From: DATFRY01 sp963764695
Lineage (GTDB): Bacteria; Myxococcota_A; Polyangia; Haliangiales; Haliangiaceae
Assembly: GCA_963764695.1 (NCBI GenBank)
Contig: CAVXTW010000002.1
Span: 372,001 to 436,000 of the forward strand
Direction of reading: 5' to 3'
DNA: 64,000 nucleotides
Part shown: positions 52,175 to 64,000 of the stretch, piece after piece
How positions within the stretch are numbered: position 1 is the stretch's first letter
How the letters are laid out: every line of letters starts with the position of its first letter
Position numbers and translations under genes: made by a program
Notes under the pieces: model-generated
What the model saw: the letters and a program-made list of their open reading frames with translations, nothing else
What the model was told of the DNA's origin: nothing
Database searches by the model: none

Positions 52175-53173
52175 TCACGGCCCGGCGTGCAGCTCGGACA
52201 TCTCCACGGTGCGACCGCGCCGGCGGGACAGGTCGGCGGCGTCGGCGATGAGCTGGGCGGCGAGGGCTTCCTCGCCGGTGCATGGGCTCGGGATGGTGCC
52301 CCGGGCCACGTCGAGGAAGGCGGACAGCTCGGCGGCGTAGGCGTCGCGGAAGCGCTCGGGGAAGGCGGCGTAGGGGGGCTGGCTCGGCCATCCGACCGGG
52401 GGCGCTGTCGCGAGCGGGGCGCGCTCGTCGAGGCCGGCGACCATGGTGCCGGCGGAGCCGCATGCCTCGAGGCGGACGTCGTAGCCGGCGCCGTTGTAGC
52501 GGCTGGCGGTGCACACGGCGAGGGTGCCGTCGTCGAGGGTCAGCATGGCGGCGCCGGTGTCGACGTCGTCTGCCTCGGCGAAGAATGGCGCGCCGCGGTT
52601 GGCGCCGATGGCGTCGATGCGCACGACCTCGCGGCCGGTGACCCAGCGGATGGCGTCGAAGTCGTGGACGCTGAGGTCGCGGAAGATGCCGCCCGAGGTG
52701 GGCAGGAAGGACGGGTGGGGCGGCGACGGATCGCAGGTGCAGGCGCGCAGGGTGTGTAGCCAGCCCAGCCGGCCGGATCGCACCGCGTCGCGCAGCGCCA
52801 CGTAGCCCGGGTCGAAGCGGCGCTGGAAGCCTACCTGAAGGGGGATGCCGGCGGCGGCGACGCGGGCGAGCACGGCGCGGATCTCGGTCGCCTCGGATCC
52901 GATCGGCTTCTCGCAGAAGGCGGGTACGCCGGCGTCGGCTGCGGCGGCGATGAGCGGGGCGTGCGCCGGCGTCGGAGCCGCGATCACCACTGCATCGATG
53001 CCGGCGGCCCACAGGGCGTCGACCGACTCGATCGCCGTCGCGCCGGCGATCTGCTGCGCTCGCGCCGGGTCGGAGTCGGCGACCAGCAAGTCCACGCCGG
53101 GCAGGCCGAGCAGGGTCTGGGCGTGCATCGCGCCGATTCGCCCCGCGCCGATGAGTCCGACCCGCATCCCCAT
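52175..53173 (-). CDS. Gfo/Idh/MocA-family oxidoreductase
   Basis: 332 residues. NAD(P)-binding GLIGAGRIGAMHAQ at the N-terminus, the CEKPIGSEATEI block, and GGIFRDLSVHDFDAIRWVTG with the catalytic Asp/His pair are characteristic; the pattern is closest to inositol 2-dehydrogenase-like members. It oxidises or reduces a sugar or cyclitol. It starts nine bases after murD on the same strand, so it is read as the last gene of the cell-wall cluster, where ftsW or murG would be expected. Confidence 0.9.
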   Translation of the reverse strand: MGMRVGLIGAGRIGAMHAQTLLGLPGVDLLVADSDPARAQQIAGATAIESVDALWAAGIDAVVIAAPTPAHAPLIAAAADAGVPAFCEKPIGSEATEIRAVLARVAAAGIPLQVGFQRRFDPGYVALRDAVRSGRLGWLHTLRACTCDPSPPHPSFLPTSGGIFRDLSVHDFDAIRWVTGREVVRIDAIGANRGAPFFAEADDVDTGAAMLTLDDGTLAVCTASRYNGAGYDVRLEACGSAGTMVAGLDERAPLATAPPVGWPSQPPYAAFPERFRDAYAAELSAFLDVARGTIPSPCTGEEALAAQLIADAADLSRRRGRTVEMSELHAGP

Positions 53174-53182
53174 CCCGCCCTG

Positions 53183-54607
53183 TCAGAGGTCCAGGCGCTC
53201 GGCGCCGATGGCGCCGACGGCGTCGCGGAACACGCGGCCGCGGTGGCCGAAGTTGTCGAACATGTCGTAGCTGGCGCAGGCCGGCGACAGGACGACCGCG
53301 TCGCCCGGCCGGGCAAGCTCCGCGGCCAGGCGCACGGCCTCGTGCATGTCGGCGGCATCGACCACCGGATACCGGGCGCCGTGCCCGGCGGCGGCGGCGC
53401 GGATGAGCGGCGCTGCCTGGCCGATCAGCACGATGCCGCGGGCGACGCCGTCGAGGGCCTGGAACATCGGCTCGTACGAGCCACCCTTGTCGAGGCCGCC
53501 GGCGATGAGGACGACCGGGCGCGGGAACCCGCGCATCGATGCGGCCACCGCGGCCACGTTGGTCCCCTTGGAGTCGTCGTAGAAGACGATCTCGCCGCGG
53601 CGGCCGACGAGCTCCATGCGGTGCTTCTGCGGGCGGAAGGCAGCCGCGCCGCGCCGGATCGCGTCGGGCTCGACCCCGACAAGGCGCGCGCACAGGTACG
53701 CGGCCATCGCGTTCTCCATGTTGTGCATGCCGACGATCGGCAGGTCCGAGACCGGATAGCGCTCCTCCGATCCATCCCCGAGCCGCAGGACGATCTCCGC
53801 CCGGTCCGGGCTCAGGAACGCGCCGCGCTCCACCTCGCCGGTCGAGTCGAACAGGAACAGGCGGGCGGCCGAGGCGCGCGCGCCGGCCACCGCGCGCTCG
53901 CAGTGCGCGTTGGCGATGGCGGCGTCGTCAGCGGTCTGCCAGCGGTACACGCGCGTCTTCATCGACGCGTACACGTCCATGGTGCCGTAGCGATCGAGGT
54001 GATCCTCGGTGATGTTGAGGAGCGCGGCGGCGCGCGGCCGGAAGCTCGAGCAGGTCTCGAGCATGAAGCCGGCCACCTCGGCGACCACGTAGCCGCCCGC
54101 GACGTTGGCCGGGTGATCGACAGCGTCGATGAGCGGATGGTTGCCGAGGTTGCCGCCGCAAAAACTTGGCCGCCCGCTCGCCTCGCACAGGGAGCCGGTC
54201 AGCGCGGTGGTGGTCGACTTGCCGTTGGTGCCGGTGATGGCGACCAGCAGCGCGTCCGGATGCAGGAAGCGATAGGCCAGCTCGATCTCGGCTACCACCT
54301 CGATGCCGGCGGCGCGGGCCGCGCCCATGGCCGGCAGCTCCGGCACGCCGGGCGACATCACCACCAGATCGGCGCCGGTGAAGATCGCCTCCGGGTGGCC
54401 GCCGAGCGCCAGCTCGACCTCGTGATCCGGGCCCACCTCGGCCAGCGCGGCGCGCAAAGCGGCGATCTTGTCGCCCAGCGCCTCGGCCGGCTTGCCGTCG
54501 TTGATGACGACGCGGGCGCCGCGACGGGCGGCGAACCGCGCCACCGCGATGCCGGTCTGGGCCAGGCCCACCACCAGCACGCGCTTGCCGCGCAGATCCA
54601 TTGTCAT
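53183..54607 (-). CDS. murD: UDP-N-acetylmuramoyl-L-alanine:D-glutamate ligase
   Basis: 474 residues. N-terminal Rossmann segment VLVVGLAQTGIAVARF, ATP-binding ITGTNGKSTTTALTGSL, NITEDHLDRYG and the C-terminal ligase domain FYDDSKGTNVAAVAAS with GGLDKGGSYEPM are all diagnostic. It adds D-Glu to UDP-MurNAc-L-Ala in the cytosol. The gap to mraY is four bases. A Met-rich start (MTM) leaves two possible ATGs six bases apart. Confidence 0.96.
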   Translation of the reverse strand: MTMDLRGKRVLVVGLAQTGIAVARFAARRGARVVINDGKPAEALGDKIAALRAALAEVGPDHEVELALGGHPEAIFTGADLVVMSPGVPELPAMGAARAAGIEVVAEIELAYRFLHPDALLVAITGTNGKSTTTALTGSLCEASGRPSFCGGNLGNHPLIDAVDHPANVAGGYVVAEVAGFMLETCSSFRPRAAALLNITEDHLDRYGTMDVYASMKTRVYRWQTADDAAIANAHCERAVAGARASAARLFLFDSTGEVERGAFLSPDRAEIVLRLGDGSEERYPVSDLPIVGMHNMENAMAAYLCARLVGVEPDAIRRGAAAFRPQKHRMELVGRRGEIVFYDDSKGTNVAAVAASMRGFPRPVVLIAGGLDKGGSYEPMFQALDGVARGIVLIGQAAPLIRAAAAGHGARYPVVDAADMHEAVRLAAELARPGDAVVLSPACASYDMFDNFGHRGRVFRDAVGAIGAERLDL

Positions 54608-54611
54608 CGGG

Positions 54612-55759
54612 CTACCTCAGCTTGAGCGTGCCGAGCGCGACAAGGGCCAGGAGCACGCTGACGAGCCAGAAGCGCACGATGATCTTCGGCTCCTCCCAGC
54701 CCTTGAGCTCGTAGTGGTGGTGGATCGGCGCCATCAGGAAGACGCGCTTGCGCCGCAGCTTGTACGAACCGACCTGGATGATGACCGAGGCGGTCTCGAC
54801 GACGAACAGCCCGCCGACGATCAGCATCGTGATCTCGTTCTTTGTCAGGACCGCGAGCATGCCGATCGCGCCGCCCAGCGACAGCGCCCCGACGTCGCCC
54901 ATGAACACCGACGCGGGATAGGCGTTGTACCAGAGGAAGCCGATGCCGGCCCCGCACATGGCGGCGCAGAACACGGCCAGCTCGGTCGACCCCTCGATGT
55001 GGGCGATGTGCAGGTACTCGGCCATGTTCTGCGACCGCACATCGCCGGCCACGTTGACCAGGATGGTGGTCTCGACGCCGGCCAGGTACGCCAGGATCAG
55101 GAAGGTGGCGGCGCACATCGACGAGGGCCCGATCGCCAGTCCGTCGAGCCCGTCGGTGAGGTTGACCGCGTTGGCGATGCCGACGACGAGCACCGACGCG
55201 AACACCACGTACAGCCACAGCGGCAGCTCGAGGTGACTGCCGTAGAAGTCGGTGAAGGGCAGCTGCAGCGACAGCCGGATGCTCGGGTCGAGGATGTCGG
55301 AGGTGAAGAAGTAGATCATCACCGAGCCGGCGATGGCGAACTCGAAGGCAAGGCGAAGCTTGCCCGAAATTCCCTTGGTGTTCTTCTTGACGATCTTCGT
55401 GTAGTCGTCGGCGAAGCCGACCAGGCCGAAGCCGACCGTCACCACCAGGGTGAGCCAGACCAGCTCGTTGCGCAGGTCGCACCACAGGAGCGTGGCCATG
55501 ACCAGCGCGAACAGGATGAGCGAGCCGCCCATGGTGGGCGTGCCGGCCTTCTTCTGGTGCGAGGCGGGGCCGTCGTCGCGGATCTGCTGGCCGTACTGCT
55601 TGGAGCGCAGGCGCTCGATGAACCAGGGCCCGAGCAGAAACGAGATGAGCAGCGCCGTGATGGCGGCGGCGAGGATGCGGGTCGACGGGTAGCGGACCAC
55701 GCGCAGAAACCCCAGCCCGTCGAGCTGCGCCAGGACGTCGTAGAACAGATAGAACAGCA

Positions 55760-55760
<1 letters not shown>
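54612..55760 (-). CDS. mraY: Phospho-MurNAc-pentapeptide transferase
   Basis: 382 residues with about ten membrane helices. Conserved cytoplasmic loops are present: GTPTMGGSLIL, VGFADDYTKIVKKNTKG (Asp-Asp), NAVNLTDGLDGLAIG and APIHHHYELKGWEEPK. It links the MurNAc-pentapeptide to undecaprenyl phosphate, forming lipid I at the inner membrane. The ATG at 55760 shares its A with the TGA of murEF (TGATG). Confidence 0.97.
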
Positions 55761-58638
<2,878 letters not shown>

Positions 58639-58642
<4 letters not shown>

Positions 58643-60768
58643 TGAGGAGAACGCGGACCCGGGCCGGTTTCATGCGACAGCACGATCCGGCATTCTGCCG
58701 GCCTTCGCCGCCGACCGGGAGAGGGAAACTGCTCGATCACTCGCCCGCTTCCGCTCACCTGCACGCTCGCACAGCGCGTACCAGCCATCTCCAGCGCGTC
58801 GGCCAGCCCGAGCCCCGCCAGGTCCGGCATGTCGACGGTGGCGGTCGAGTCCGAGTCTCCGCCCTCGACGGAGTCGCCTGGGGCGTCCTCCTCGTCGGCC
58901 GCCGCGCCGGCGGGTTCCGCGGCGGGCGCCTTCGCCGCCTCCGCCTGCGCCTGCGCGTCCGCCTGCGCCTTCGCCCGAGCAGATTCCGCCCCCGACGGCG
59001 AGGCATTCGACGTGCCGGAGGCATCCGCGGCCGGTGCCGCCGCGCCGACCACGCCCAGGTAGCGCAGCGTCTCGGTCATCACCTCCAGCCACGGCGGACC
59101 CGCCACCTGACCGCCGAAGTGCTCGTCCGGGTGCGGCTCGTCGATCAGCACCATCACCAGCACGCGCGGATCGTCGAGCGGGGCGAACCCGGCGAAGCTG
59201 GCCAGGTAGAGATGATCGGCGTAGCGGCCGGTGGCCGGATCGAGCTTGTGCGCGGTGCCGGTCTTGGCGCCGGCGCGATAGCCGGGCAAGAGGGTCCCGT
59301 GCGCGGTGCCGCTGTGCTTGCCGCGATCGAACACCGACGCCAGCATCGGCTTCATCAGCTCCGCCGTGCGCGCGGAGAGCACCCTGCGCTCGGTCAGCTC
59401 GGGACGGCTCAGCACCTGGCCGCGCGCGTCGCGCACCTCGCGCACGATGCGCGGCGCCCGGTACACGCCGCCGCCGGCGATCGCGGCGAAGGCGGCGGCG
59501 ACTTGTAGAGGCGTGACCGACAGGCCCATGCCGAACGAGATGGTGGACAGCTCGAGGGTGCCCCAGCGCTTGGCGGGCCACAAGAGGCCGAGCTCCTCGC
59601 CGGGCAGCTCGATGCGGCTCTTCTGGCCGAAGCCGAAGCGCACGAGGGCGGCGCGCAGGGGCTCGCGCCCCAGCATCTGCGCGATCTTCGCGGCGCCGAC
59701 GTTCGACGAGCGCTTCACGATGCCGCTGACCGTGAGAGCCCGGTCGCGGTACGTGTCCCTGATCGTGTGGCTGCCGACGCGGAGCCGCCCGCCGGCCACG
59801 TCGAACACCGTGTCCGGCGCGACGGTGCCGGCCTCGAGGGCGGCGGCGACGCTGAACACCTTCATGATCGACCCGATCTCGTACACGTCGGTGACGGCGC
59901 GGTTGCGGGCCGCACGGTCGCGCGCGCCGGCGGGGCGGTTCGGGTCATAGGTCGGCCAGTTGGCCATGGCCAGCACACCGCCGGTCGGCACGTCGAGCAC
60001 GACGATGACGCCGGCCTTCGCCTTGTTCCTGTCGATCGCCGCGGCCAGCGCCCTCTCGGCGGTGTACTGCACGAAGCGATCGATGTGGAGCGTCACCGAC
60101 GCGCCCGGATCCGGCTCGACCGGCCCGTCCGGCATCATCAGCGTGCCGGTGGCGTCGCGCAGCGCCGCGGCGCTCACCCGCCGCCCGCTCAACCGCTCGT
60201 TCATGATGAGCTCGACGCCGTCCAGCCCGCGCCCGTCGATGTCGGCGAAGCCGAGCACCGGGCCGGCCAGCCCGCGCCCCGGGTAGAAGCGGCGCGGCTC
60301 CGGCGTGAGGTGCACGCCCTCCAGCTTCGCCTCGCGGGTCGCGCGCGCCTCCTCCTGGGTCACGTGGCGCTTGATCCACGCGAAGTGTCCGGGCGACGAC
60401 AGGCGCGCCTCGATCTCGGCCGGCTCGAGGCCGAGGATGCGGCCCAGCTTCTCCGCCGTGCCGCCCAGGTCGTGCACCTTCTGCGGATCGGCGTACACCG
60501 AGTCGATGTCGGCGGTGGCGGCCAGCTCGGAGCCGCGCGCGTCGTAGATCGCGCCGCGCGGCGCCGGCACCCTGACCGTCGCGATGTGCTGGCGCTCGGC
60601 CAGCTCGCGGTAGTGAGCCGCCTGATCGATCTGCAGGCCGTACGCGCGGTACGCGACCGCGCCCAGCAGCGTCGTGATGATCGCGGCCACGCCGACCATG
60701 CGGACGCGCACCCAGCCGTTCAGGTGCACGGGCGCCGCGCTCGGCCGCGTCGCGGTGGCCGGCCTCAT
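58639..60768 (-). CDS. ftsI: Septal penicillin-binding protein with a PASTA domain
   Basis: 709 residues. One N-terminal membrane helix (about 21-44), a dimerisation domain beginning at APRGAIYDARGSELAAT, then the transpeptidase with SxxK (S300-IMK303), SSN (354-356) and KTGTAHK. A long acidic Ala/Glu linker with AQADAQAQAEAAKAP leads to a C-terminal PASTA domain (VDMPDLAGLGLADALEMAG). It crosslinks septal peptidoglycan. ATG 60768 overlaps the ftsL stop (ATGA) and is preferred over an upstream in-frame start at 60807. Confidence 0.95.
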
Positions 60769-61130
60769 CGCGTCTCCGCCTTCCAGGCCAGCCCGGGCGC
60801 GCGCCACACGACGCGTATCTGGTGCCGCGCCGGCCGCACCATGCCGAGGCCGGTGGCCAGCTTCTCGATGCGCGCCGGGCTGGTCAGCACCGACTTCTCC
60901 AGCCGCAGGCGGCGCGCCTCCTCGTCGAGGCGGCGCAGCTCGGCCGTGCTGCTGCTGAGCTCGTAGCCCAGGCGCACGACCTCGCGCCGGTGCGCCACCC
61001 GGCGCAGACCGAGCGCGGTGACCAGCACGGCCAGCAGCACCACGCCGGCGATGGCCAGGCGAGGATGCGACACGATGCGCGCGCGCATCGCGGTGGCGTG
61101 GGCCGACATGCGCGCCACGTGCGTCCTCAT
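60765..61130 (-). CDS. ftsL: Cell division protein FtsL
   Basis: 121 residues, bitopic. A basic N-terminus, one transmembrane helix (about 25-42, LAIAGVVLLAVLVTALGL) and a coiled-coil region (RREVVRLGYELSSSTAELRR...RLRLEKSVLTSPARIEKLA). Sequence conservation of FtsL is low, but the architecture and position between rsmH and ftsI, with ATGA overlaps at both ends, are decisive. Confidence 0.88.
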   Translation of the reverse strand: MRTHVARMSAHATAMRARIVSHPRLAIAGVVLLAVLVTALGLRRVAHRREVVRLGYELSSSTAELRRLDEEARRLRLEKSVLTSPARIEKLATGLGMVRPARHQIRVVWRAPGLAWKAETR

Positions 61131-62086
61131 GACGCCACCTTCTCGCAGGCGCGCAGCCTGGCCGAGCGGGCGCGCGGGTTGCGGTCGATCTCCTCGTCGC
61201 TCGCGACGACGGCCTTTCGGGTGAGCACGCGGCAGAGAGGGTGCACGCGCTCGCCGGCCTGCTCGGCCAGGTCGGGCGGCAGCGACGATGACCAGGCCAG
61301 ATCGCGAAACCGGTGCTTCACCATTCGGTCCTCGAGCGAGTGGAAGCTGATGACGGCGCAGCGGCCGCCGCCGCCGAGCAGGTCCGGGAAGCGCTCGAGG
61401 AAGTGCTCGAGCTGCTCCAGCTCGCGGTTGACCGCGATGCGCAGAGCCTGGAACGACTGGGTGGCCGGGTGGATGCGCATCCGCCGCCGCTGCGGCGCCG
61501 GAATGCACTCCTCGACCACGCGGGCCAGATCCGCCGTGGTGGCCAGGTTGCCGCCGCGCACCTCCTCCTTGAGCCGGTGCGCGATGCGCTTGTGGTAGCG
61601 CTCCTCGCCCAGGTCGCGCAGGATGCGCGACAGCTCCTCGACGTCGGCGCGGCGGATCAGATCGAGCGCGGTCGGGTCGTCGCCCGATGGATCCATGCGC
61701 ATGTCGATCGGGCCGGGCCGCGCGAACGAGAAGCCGCGCTCCGCCTCGTCGAGCTGGATGGAGGACAGGCCGAGATCGAGCAGCAGGCCGTCGACCCGCT
61801 CGATGCCGTGATCGGCCAGCACGCGCTCGATGTCGGCGTAGGTGGCGTGGACCAGCGTGACGCGCGCGGCGAAGCGAGCCAGCCGCTCGCGCGCGACGGC
61901 CAGCGCGGCCGGATCGCGATCGATGCCGATGAGTCGCACGTCCGCGGCCGCCTCGAGCACGCGCTCGGCGTGGCCGCCGGCGCCGAGAGTGCCGTTAACG
62001 TACAGGCCGCCGCTCTGCGGGGCGAGCTGCTCGACCACTTCGTCGGCCAGGACCGCAACATGCGGTATGTGAGGCGATGTAGGCAT
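61127..62086 (-). CDS. rsmH: 16S rRNA (cytosine-1402 N4)-methyltransferase RsmH (MraW)
   Basis: 319 residues from ATG 62086 (a TTG two codons upstream is possible). HVAVLADEVVEQLAP, the SAM-binding VNGTLGAGGHAERVLE, LLLDLGLSSIQLDEAERGFSF, ALRIAVNRELEQLE and VISFHSLEDRMVKHRF are all family signatures. It methylates C1402 of 16S rRNA. It is the first gene of the cluster here; no mraZ is found upstream, where the divergent Fic-like gene begins instead. Confidence 0.96.
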   Translation of the reverse strand: MPTSPHIPHVAVLADEVVEQLAPQSGGLYVNGTLGAGGHAERVLEAAADVRLIGIDRDPAALAVARERLARFAARVTLVHATYADIERVLADHGIERVDGLLLDLGLSSIQLDEAERGFSFARPGPIDMRMDPSGDDPTALDLIRRADVEELSRILRDLGEERYHKRIAHRLKEEVRGGNLATTADLARVVEECIPAPQRRRMRIHPATQSFQALRIAVNRELEQLEHFLERFPDLLGGGGRCAVISFHSLEDRMVKHRFRDLAWSSSLPPDLAEQAGERVHPLCRVLTRKAVVASDEEIDRNPRARSARLRACEKVAS

Positions 62087-62184
62087 CTGCAAACGGAGTC
62101 GCTCAGGTGCGACTTTGCCATCGCGCGGAAATCGCGCAAGTTTAGTGAAACCGGCCAGTTGCGAACGGGTCTTGGAGGCGTTCC

Positions 62185-62213
62185 TTGACGCAGAGCATGG
62201 ACAAAGCTAGAAT
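62185..62213 (+). promoter_or_regulatory. Near-consensus sigma-70-type promoter for the Fic-like gene
   Basis: TTGACG (62185-62190), a 17-base spacer and TAGAAT (62208-62213) on the plus strand, about 40 bases ahead of the GTG start at 62255. Spacing is ideal, and such a match is uncommon in this GC-rich sequence. Confidence 0.75.
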
Positions 62214-62254
62214 GTGCCGCTCGCTTTCAGACCCGAAAACCGGAAGGATTACGC

Positions 62255-63049
62255 GTGCTTAGGTACCGCGAAAAAGAAGACTTCGAAGCTCGTTTCCGAG
62301 ACGTCGAGGCCGCGTGCGAGGCCTGGCGTGTCGCGGAGCGGAAGGCCTGGTCGGAGCTTCGCGATGAGTTCCGCGAGAAGCTGCTGATTTCACTCATCTA
62401 CCATGACGCAGCGCTAGAGGGCGAGGTCCTGACGCACAGCGAGATCAAGGCCGCGATCGACAGCAACATCATCAGCGACTCCTCGCTCATCCCGTCCTAC
62501 GAGGAGATTTCCAACTTCTACAAGGCTTGCCAGTACGCGGACCAGCTGGCCAAGCAGCGGCGCAAGCCGGTCAAGGTGGAGACGGTGCGCGAGGTCTACG
62601 CGCTGCTGGCCCCCGAGTCGGTCGCCGGCGGGCTCGCCTACCGCAAGGAGAACCCGCTCCACCGGCTCTACTATCACGACATCTGCCCGCCCGAGAAGAT
62701 CCACTACAAGATGCGGAAGCTGGGCGAGTGGATGGAGGGGCCGGCCACCCGCGAGCTGCACCCGATCGAGCGGGCCGCCAAGACCCACTGGCGCATCATG
62801 TCGATCTTCCCGTGGGCGATGCACAGCGGGCGCAGCGCGCGCATCATCGCCAACCTCCTCCTCGAGCAGGCCGGCTATCCGATCGCGGTCATCCACTCGA
62901 TCGATCGCCAGCGCTACTACGAGTCGCTGCGCTCGCCCAACAGCCGGGCGCTGCTCTCGGTCTACCTCGAGGGCGTGGAGACCACGGCGGCCAGCGCGGC
63001 GCGCGTCTACGACGAGGCGGTCCGGGCAGGACGCCGGCGCGCGAGCTGA
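62255..63049 (+). CDS. Fic-fold protein with degenerate active-site motif
   Basis: 264 residues from GTG 62255 with GGAAGG well placed upstream. The helical Fic/DOC layout is seen: LLISLIYHDAALEGEVLTHSE (as in Fic proteins with ALEGN-type segments), a central helix bundle and the motif region IFPWAMHSGRSAR (184-196). The canonical motif is HPFxx(G)NGRxxR; here the catalytic His is Phe185 and the Asp/Gly/Asn positions are also changed, while Gly192-Arg193 and Arg196 remain. AMPylation by the usual mechanism is therefore unlikely. It has its own promoter and terminator and diverges from the cell-wall cluster. Confidence 0.8.
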   Translation: MLRYREKEDFEARFRDVEAACEAWRVAERKAWSELRDEFREKLLISLIYHDAALEGEVLTHSEIKAAIDSNIISDSSLIPSYEEISNFYKACQYADQLAKQRRKPVKVETVREVYALLAPESVAGGLAYRKENPLHRLYYHDICPPEKIHYKMRKLGEWMEGPATRELHPIERAAKTHWRIMSIFPWAMHSGRSARIIANLLLEQAGYPIAVIHSIDRQRYYESLRSPNSRALLSVYLEGVETTAASAARVYDEAVRAGRRRAS

Positions 63050-63088
63050 ACCGGCGCCATCACGTAACGACCTTGCACGATTGATTCC

Positions 63089-63120
63089 GCGGCCCGCCTC
63101 GAGCGGGCCGCTTTCATTTT
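63089..63120 (+). terminator. Intrinsic terminator after the Fic-like gene
   Basis: GCGGCCCGC (63089-63097), five-base loop, GCGGGCCGC (63103-63111), then TTTCATTTT: a nine-base-pair GC stem with a T-rich tail, 39 bases after the stop codon. Confidence 0.88.
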
Positions 63121-63246
63121 CGGCAGGCGCGCGCGAGAGAGAGGGATCTGCTCCGGTCGCGATGTCGTCGCTGCGCACCGCATCCTTCCGGTCGGCTCGA
63201 TCGTCTCCGCTGTAGTCAGACAGCGCAGGACGCTGCAGGAGCTCTC

Positions 63247-63552
63247 ATGAAGAAGGTCAGATTCGTTCGCATCGAGTACACGGTGAGGCCCGACGTGGAC
63301 CTCGATGAGCTCACCGGCGCCATTGCCGAGTTCGTGGCCAGTATTCGAGCCCACAATGCGGACCATCGCTACACGTCTTATCAGCAGTCGGAGGAACATC
63401 GCAGCTTCGTCCACATCGCGGAGCTGGTCGAGGAAGAGGTTCCGGCGCTCCAGGCCCAGCCTTTCTTCTCGCGCTTCGCCGCGTTCCTGCGCCAGCGCTG
63501 CGCGAAAGGACCGGACGTGACGGAGCTGGCTCGCGTCGCGTCAACGCGCTGA
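63247..63552 (+). CDS. Small ABM-like (dimeric alpha/beta barrel) protein
   Basis: 101 residues; AGGAG precedes the ATG at a good distance. The pattern VRFVRIEYTVRPDVDLDELTGAI, then a helix, HRYTSYQQSEEHRSFVHIAEL and PFFSRFAAFLRQRC matches the ferredoxin-like alpha/beta barrel of antibiotic-biosynthesis-monooxygenase (ABM) and related stress proteins. These are often oxygenases or unknown small-molecule binders. No catalytic residue can be named. It is a single-gene unit between a terminator and an inverted repeat. Confidence 0.7.
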   Translation: MKKVRFVRIEYTVRPDVDLDELTGAIAEFVASIRAHNADHRYTSYQQSEEHRSFVHIAELVEEEVPALQAQPFFSRFAAFLRQRCAKGPDVTELARVASTR

Positions 63553-63565
63553 GCCGCGCCACCGT

Positions 63566-63626
63566 CGACATCGACGTTCGAGGAGGCCCGCAGATTCGGG
63601 TCTTCGAATTTCGAACGTCGATGTCG
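63566..63626. repeat. Long perfect inverted repeat
   Basis: CGACATCGACGTTCGA (63566-63581) is repeated exactly in inverted form as TCGAACGTCGATGTCG (63611-63626), with a 29-base loop that contains a smaller CCCG/CGGG stem (63587-63590 with 63597-63600). It begins 13 bases after the ABM-like gene. It has no T run, so a structured mRNA end or a protein-binding palindrome is more likely than a simple terminator. Confidence 0.85.
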
Positions 63627-63784
63627 GTATCGGTGCTCTCGATTCACACGTGCACGCGCATCCACCGCGCGTTCTCTCTCGTTTCTCACTCGCTGGCTGA
63701 CACAGTGCTGCGCCGGCGCGCAACCGGACTCGATGTTTGGTGTACGGTTATTGCGCGCATATCCCGCGTCGTGGAGGTGCATCG

Positions 63785-64000
63785 TTGTCGAAGGTCATCG
63801 CGATCGGGGTCTCTGCGCTCCTCGCGTCCAGCTGCTCGCTCTCGCTGCCGGAGCGCCAGGAGTGCCAGGCCGACTCAGAATGTGTGGACGCTTTCGGAGC
63901 GGGCCACTCGTGCGGAGGCGACGGCTACTGCCGGCTCCCCGCCGCCTGCGTGAGCAACGCCGACTGCCAGGAAGAGGAAGGCTTCGGCTACGTGTGCGGC
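63785..64000 (+). CDS. Cys-rich lipoprotein, N-terminal part (runs off the window)
   Basis: A TTG at 63785 with GGAGG seven bases upstream opens a frame with signal KVIAIGVSALLASSC, a lipobox ending at Cys17. The mature part shows regular Cys spacing (ECQADSECVDAFG, HSCGGDGYCRL, ACVSNADCQEEEGFGYVC). Such ECxxDxEC repeats are common after the lipobox in myxobacterial surface proteins, including solute-binding and enzyme-like lipoproteins. The domain that defines its function lies beyond 64000. Confidence 0.75.
   Translation, partial: MSKVIAIGVSALLASSCSLSLPERQECQADSECVDAFGAGHSCGGDGYCRLPAACVSNADCQEEEGFGYVCG

Overview
The window is GC-rich DNA that looks like a myxobacterium-type (former deltaproteobacterial) chromosome. 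The clues are GTG and TTG starts, an Oar-type TonB receptor, an AgmX/PglI-like protein, many lipoproteins, hybrid PAS sensor kinases and a murE-murF fusion. Species assignment is inference. No rRNA, tRNA or CRISPR array was recognised.

Region A (1-0.7 kb): the 5' end of an acidic, low-complexity lipoprotein gene and a frameshifted remnant of a LamG domain.

Region B (0.7-24.1 kb) is the accessory heart of the window. On the minus strand a tightly overlapping operon runs from about 12.6 kb down to 0.7 kb. It encodes a DNA-binding protein, an archaeal-type S-adenosylmethionine synthetase, a stand-alone alanyl-tRNA-synthetase-like enzyme, a radical SAM protein, a DegT aminotransferase, a GT4 glycosyltransferase, a caspase-fold (clan CD) peptidase candidate with a zinc ribbon, a SurE-(alpha/alpha)6 fusion and a divergent seryl-tRNA synthetase. 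A pseudo-receiver regulator lies just upstream (12.8-13.8 kb). Facing away on the plus strand are a second copy of the peptidase family, a WecB-type epimerase, a 45-codon Cys-tailed peptide, two coupled radical SAM genes and a broken GT25 gene. A separate unit at 21.9-24.1 kb has a membrane AgmX-like protein, an 88-residue peptide with a signal-like leader and aromatic/Cys-rich tail, and a SPASM-type radical SAM enzyme. I read region B as one or two undescribed peptide-modification (RiPP-like) systems, the larger one unusual in carrying two aminoacyl-tRNA synthetase homologues and its own SAM supply. The function is inference.

Region C (24.2-53.2 kb) is mixed: an IS1182-type remnant abutting speA, a HelD-like helicase with a +1 frameshift, a VOC protein, two secreted or lipoprotein metallopeptidases, a large regulatory ATPase with an in-frame TGA after its Walker A motif, a GNAT enzyme, a sterol-desaturase-like enzyme, an AmpG-like permease, TrmO, an Oar-type receptor with a +1 frameshift, an HD phosphohydrolase, a RAYT transposase, an acyl-CoA ligase, a small membrane protein, a patatin, a TonB-like protein and a hybrid kinase facing a Gfo/Idh oxidoreductase.

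Region D (53.2-62.1 kb) is a division and cell-wall cluster transcribed right to left: rsmH-ftsL-ftsI-murEF-mraY-murD, then the Gfo/Idh gene instead of ftsW/murG. Region E (62.1-64 kb) has a Fic-fold protein lacking the catalytic His, driven by a near-consensus promoter and closed by a terminator, then a small ABM-like protein, a strong inverted repeat and the start of a Cys-rich lipoprotein.
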